From Bacillota bacterium (GTDB lineage Bacteria > Bacillota > Clostridia > Lachnospirales > Anaerotignaceae), in assembly GCA_023413275.1 (NCBI GenBank), contig JAEZPX010000216.1, forward strand, positions 1 through 7,484: a stretch of DNA of 7,484 nt, given 5' to 3'. This document shows positions 5,897-7,484 of the stretch, one piece after another; positions within the stretch are counted from its first letter, which is position 1, and every line of letters begins with the position of its first letter. The translations under genes and the position numbers were made by a program. The notes below the pieces were generated by a model. The model was not told the origin of the DNA, ran no database searches, and worked only from the letters and a program-made list of their open reading frames with translations.

Positions 5897-6967
5897 ATGG
5901 AGGATTTTTATATAAAAAATAAACAAGCAGTACAAAACTTCATTATCCTTTGCGGAGGGATATTGGTCTGTTTTCTGTTTTTCCGGTATTTATTTTCAAT
6001 ATTTCTGCCTTTTATTTTGGGCTGGCTGTTAAGCCTTATGTTTATTCCTTTGACGGATCGATTGGAGAAATATCATATCCCCCGCTGGGCAGGGGCTCTT
6101 GCGGGAATTCTTATTTTTATTTCTATCCTAGGGTTTTTAGGGTATTTTGCTGGAAATCAGCTTTACCAACAGCTTCAAAACCTCCTGAGTGACCTACCCT
6201 ATTATTTAGAAAAAATGGAGGAAGGCCTAACCCTATTCTGGATAGAGATAAATAACCTTCTTGTGGATTTGCCTGATGAATTTACAAATATAACCGCAAA
6301 TTTACAAGATGGAATCTTTGGTATTCTGCTTTCCTTTGTTCAAAGCAGTGGCTCAGTTTCAATGATTGCCGCCGTTCCAAAGATTTTGTTGGGGTTTTTC
6401 ATAGCCCTGTTTTCTGCTTTTTTCCTCACAAAGGATAAAGCGGGTATTCACAAGGCATTTAAAGCACATGTTGAGCCACTTCTGGGCGGTTCTTTAGAGG
6501 CTACCAAACGAGATTTAGCCACCTCTCTTTGGGGATACGCAAAAACACAGTTGATACTGATGGGCTATATCTTTCTTATCTGTATCATTGGTTTGTATCT
6601 TCTTCATTCCCCATATGCTTTGTTGTTGAGTGTAGCCATTGCCATTATTGATGCTCTCCCATTCTTCGGAAGTGGTTTTATTCTTTGGCCAGGCGCTGTA
6701 CTTCACTTCGTATTGGGCAATAACATCTTAGGGATCGGCTATCTTGTTATTTACGGCATCGTTCAAGTTGTACGTCAGTTGATGCAACCTAAAATACTTG
6801 GTGACCAAATTGGGATGCACCCGCTATTGGCTCTGTTTTCCATGTACTTCGGCTATCGTTGTATTGGCTTTTGGGGATTGATTCTTGGTCCCATTGTTGC
6901 TGTTGTTTTACGAACCATCCTTTTGTTTCAACAAAAAAATAACCGTGAATTATCTTCTAATCATTGA
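5897..6967 (+). CDS. ytvI: AI-2E-family transporter, YtvI-type sporulation integral membrane protein
   Basis: This is a 356-residue polytopic membrane protein of the AI-2E exporter/permease family. It has hydrophobic segments near residues 15-55 and 60-90, a soluble amphipathic middle part (about 90-150), then further membrane spans at about 155-180, 210-240, 240-275 and 280-345. Family signatures seen are FLPFILGWLLSLMFIPLTDR, HIPRWAGALAG, AFFLTKDK, a membrane-proximal LWGYAKTQLILMGYIFL, the IDALPFFGSG loop and the QPKILGDQIGMHPLLAL stretch before the last spans. These fit the sporulation-associated YtvI subgroup best, which is usually about 340-355 residues. The transported substrate is not known, and the sporulation role is known only from association in Bacillus-type spore formers. 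The ATG follows AGGAGG by six bases. It lies 243 bases after ribH with its own promoter-like region and ends at a strong terminator, so it is probably transcribed separately from the rib genes. Confidence 0.9.
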   Translation: MEDFYIKNKQAVQNFIILCGGILVCFLFFRYLFSIFLPFILGWLLSLMFIPLTDRLEKYHIPRWAGALAGILIFISILGFLGYFAGNQLYQQLQNLLSDLPYYLEKMEEGLTLFWIEINNLLVDLPDEFTNITANLQDGIFGILLSFVQSSGSVSMIAAVPKILLGFFIALFSAFFLTKDKAGIHKAFKAHVEPLLGGSLEATKRDLATSLWGYAKTQLILMGYIFLICIIGLYLLHSPYALLLSVAIAIIDALPFFGSGFILWPGAVLHFVLGNNILGIGYLVIYGIVQVVRQLMQPKILGDQIGMHPLLALFSMYFGYRCIGFWGLILGPIVAVVLRTILLFQQKNNRELSSNH

Positions 6968-6998
6968 AAGGGTGTCGACTATGTCGACACCCTTTTTT
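6967..6998 (+). terminator. Intrinsic terminator after ytvI
   Basis: A perfect 13-base-pair stem runs from AAAGGGTGTCGAC (6967-6979) to GTCGACACCCTTT (6983-6995), with a TAT loop, and T residues continue to 6998. It overlaps the last base of the ytvI stop codon. On the other strand it lies just past the end of the convergent TraX-family gene, but only CTTTC follows there, so it would be a weaker terminator for that gene. Confidence 0.95.
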
Positions 6999-7007
6999 CT
7001 AAAAGCT

Positions 7008-7484
7008 TTAACTTAAAATGAATTCTCTTATTCCAACCAAAATAATTAGATGTAACGGATAAAAAACATAGAAAAAGTATTTCGGTAATTGGATATTTCT
7101 TTTCCATTCCACCCCCGCTAAAGGAAAAGAAAGAATGGAAAGGCCTTGCAACCAAGTTCCTGTAAAATACCCATATACTACTTGTAGAACGCTCTGCCAA
7201 TAAAATGAAACTGCCCGAGCAGATTCATAAAAACCATATAAAAATATGGTAGCAACGCCATACCAGCTATAACTGCATTTGACCCAATAGGATAAAATCA
7301 GCAAGCCTACTGCCAAAAATCTTTCTTTTCCATCTCTTCTCCATAACCAAAGCACTACCCCACCTAAGGCTAAGGTAAATAAAGGGTTAAGGTTGGTGTT
7401 TTCAAAAGCCAGTCTGTAAATGGGTTGAGAAATCACCGCTGCCAAAAGAATACGAAAAAGATATCTTTGAAAATTAGATGTATG
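7008..7484 (-). CDS. TraX-family membrane protein, C-terminal part (runs off the right edge)
   Basis: The frame is open from the right edge to TAA at 7010-7008, giving 158 codons of a hydrophobic protein. The visible start HTSNFQRYLFRILLAAVISQ continues into PIYRLAFENTNLNPLFTLAL. This matches the TraX-family pattern in which an HTSN motif is followed by a membrane span and a P-[IY]-x-LAF segment. Several further membrane spans follow, and a short basic stretch (WKRN) precedes the last span near KYFFYVFYPLHLIILVGIRE. The TTG at 7445 is internal to this frame and is not a real start. TraX of F plasmid acetylates pilin, but chromosomal homologues in Clostridia have no assigned substrate and no conjugation genes are seen here. 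So the family is recognised and the function is unknown. It is convergent with ytvI. Confidence 0.85.
   Translation of the reverse strand, partial: HTSNFQRYLFRILLAAVISQPIYRLAFENTNLNPLFTLALGGVVLWLWRRDGKERFLAVGLLILSYWVKCSYSWYGVATIFLYGFYESARAVSFYWQSVLQVVYGYFTGTWLQGLSILSFPLAGVEWKRNIQLPKYFFYVFYPLHLIILVGIREFILS

Noticed and set aside
6979..7200. Minus-strand frame overlapping the TraX-family gene and the ytvI terminator
   Set aside because: It runs through the terminator hairpin and is out of frame with the recognisable TraX-family sequence.
1..7484. CRISPR arrays, insertion sequences, tRNA or rRNA genes
   Set aside because: No regularly spaced repeats, transposase frames, terminal repeats or tRNA/rRNA sequence motifs were seen.

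Overview
The window is moderately AT-rich DNA with strong Shine-Dalgarno sequences. It looks like the chromosome of a low-GC, endospore-forming Firmicute, most likely a Clostridia/Lachnospirales-type organism. The grounds are an FMN-riboswitch-controlled rib operon in the Bacillus/Clostridium order (ribD-ribE-ribBA-ribH), a YtvI-type sporulation membrane protein, ispE followed by a GntR regulator, and a TraX-family protein. The species cannot be named from this sequence.

Layout. On the minus strand (1-1162), ispE starts at a TTG codon and overlaps by 20 bases a GntR-family regulator that runs off the left edge. Their shared promoter region (about 1163-1230) holds two short palindromes 20 bp apart. 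On the plus strand, a sigma-A-type promoter (1360-1387) drives a leader with a complete FMN aptamer (about 1409-1513), a long expression platform and an intrinsic terminator (1649-1685). The complete riboflavin operon follows: ribD (1828-2958), ribE (3103-3747), ribBA (3759-4964) and ribH (5177-5653). The ribBA-ribH gap (212 nt) and the region just after ribH contain several base-paired structures. ytvI (5897-6967) appears to be a separate unit with its own AT-rich promoter region, which contains an 11-bp-arm inverted repeat. A 13-bp hairpin terminator ends it. A convergent TraX-family gene, truncated by the right edge, completes the window.

Function. RibBA makes both precursors: the pyrimidine from GTP and dihydroxybutanone phosphate from ribulose 5-phosphate. 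RibD deaminates and reduces the pyrimidine. RibH condenses the two branches to lumazine, and RibE dismutates lumazine to riboflavin. FMN made from riboflavin is expected to shut the operon off through the leader. As usual for rib operons, the pyrimidine-phosphate phosphatase is not encoded here, and no riboflavin transporter gene is visible.

I found no undescribed multi-gene system. The points worth a second look are regulatory: a possible antiterminator pairing between the aptamer and the terminator, a second terminator-like hairpin in the leader, the structured ribBA-ribH gap, hairpins after ribH, and candidate operators upstream of ispE and ytvI.
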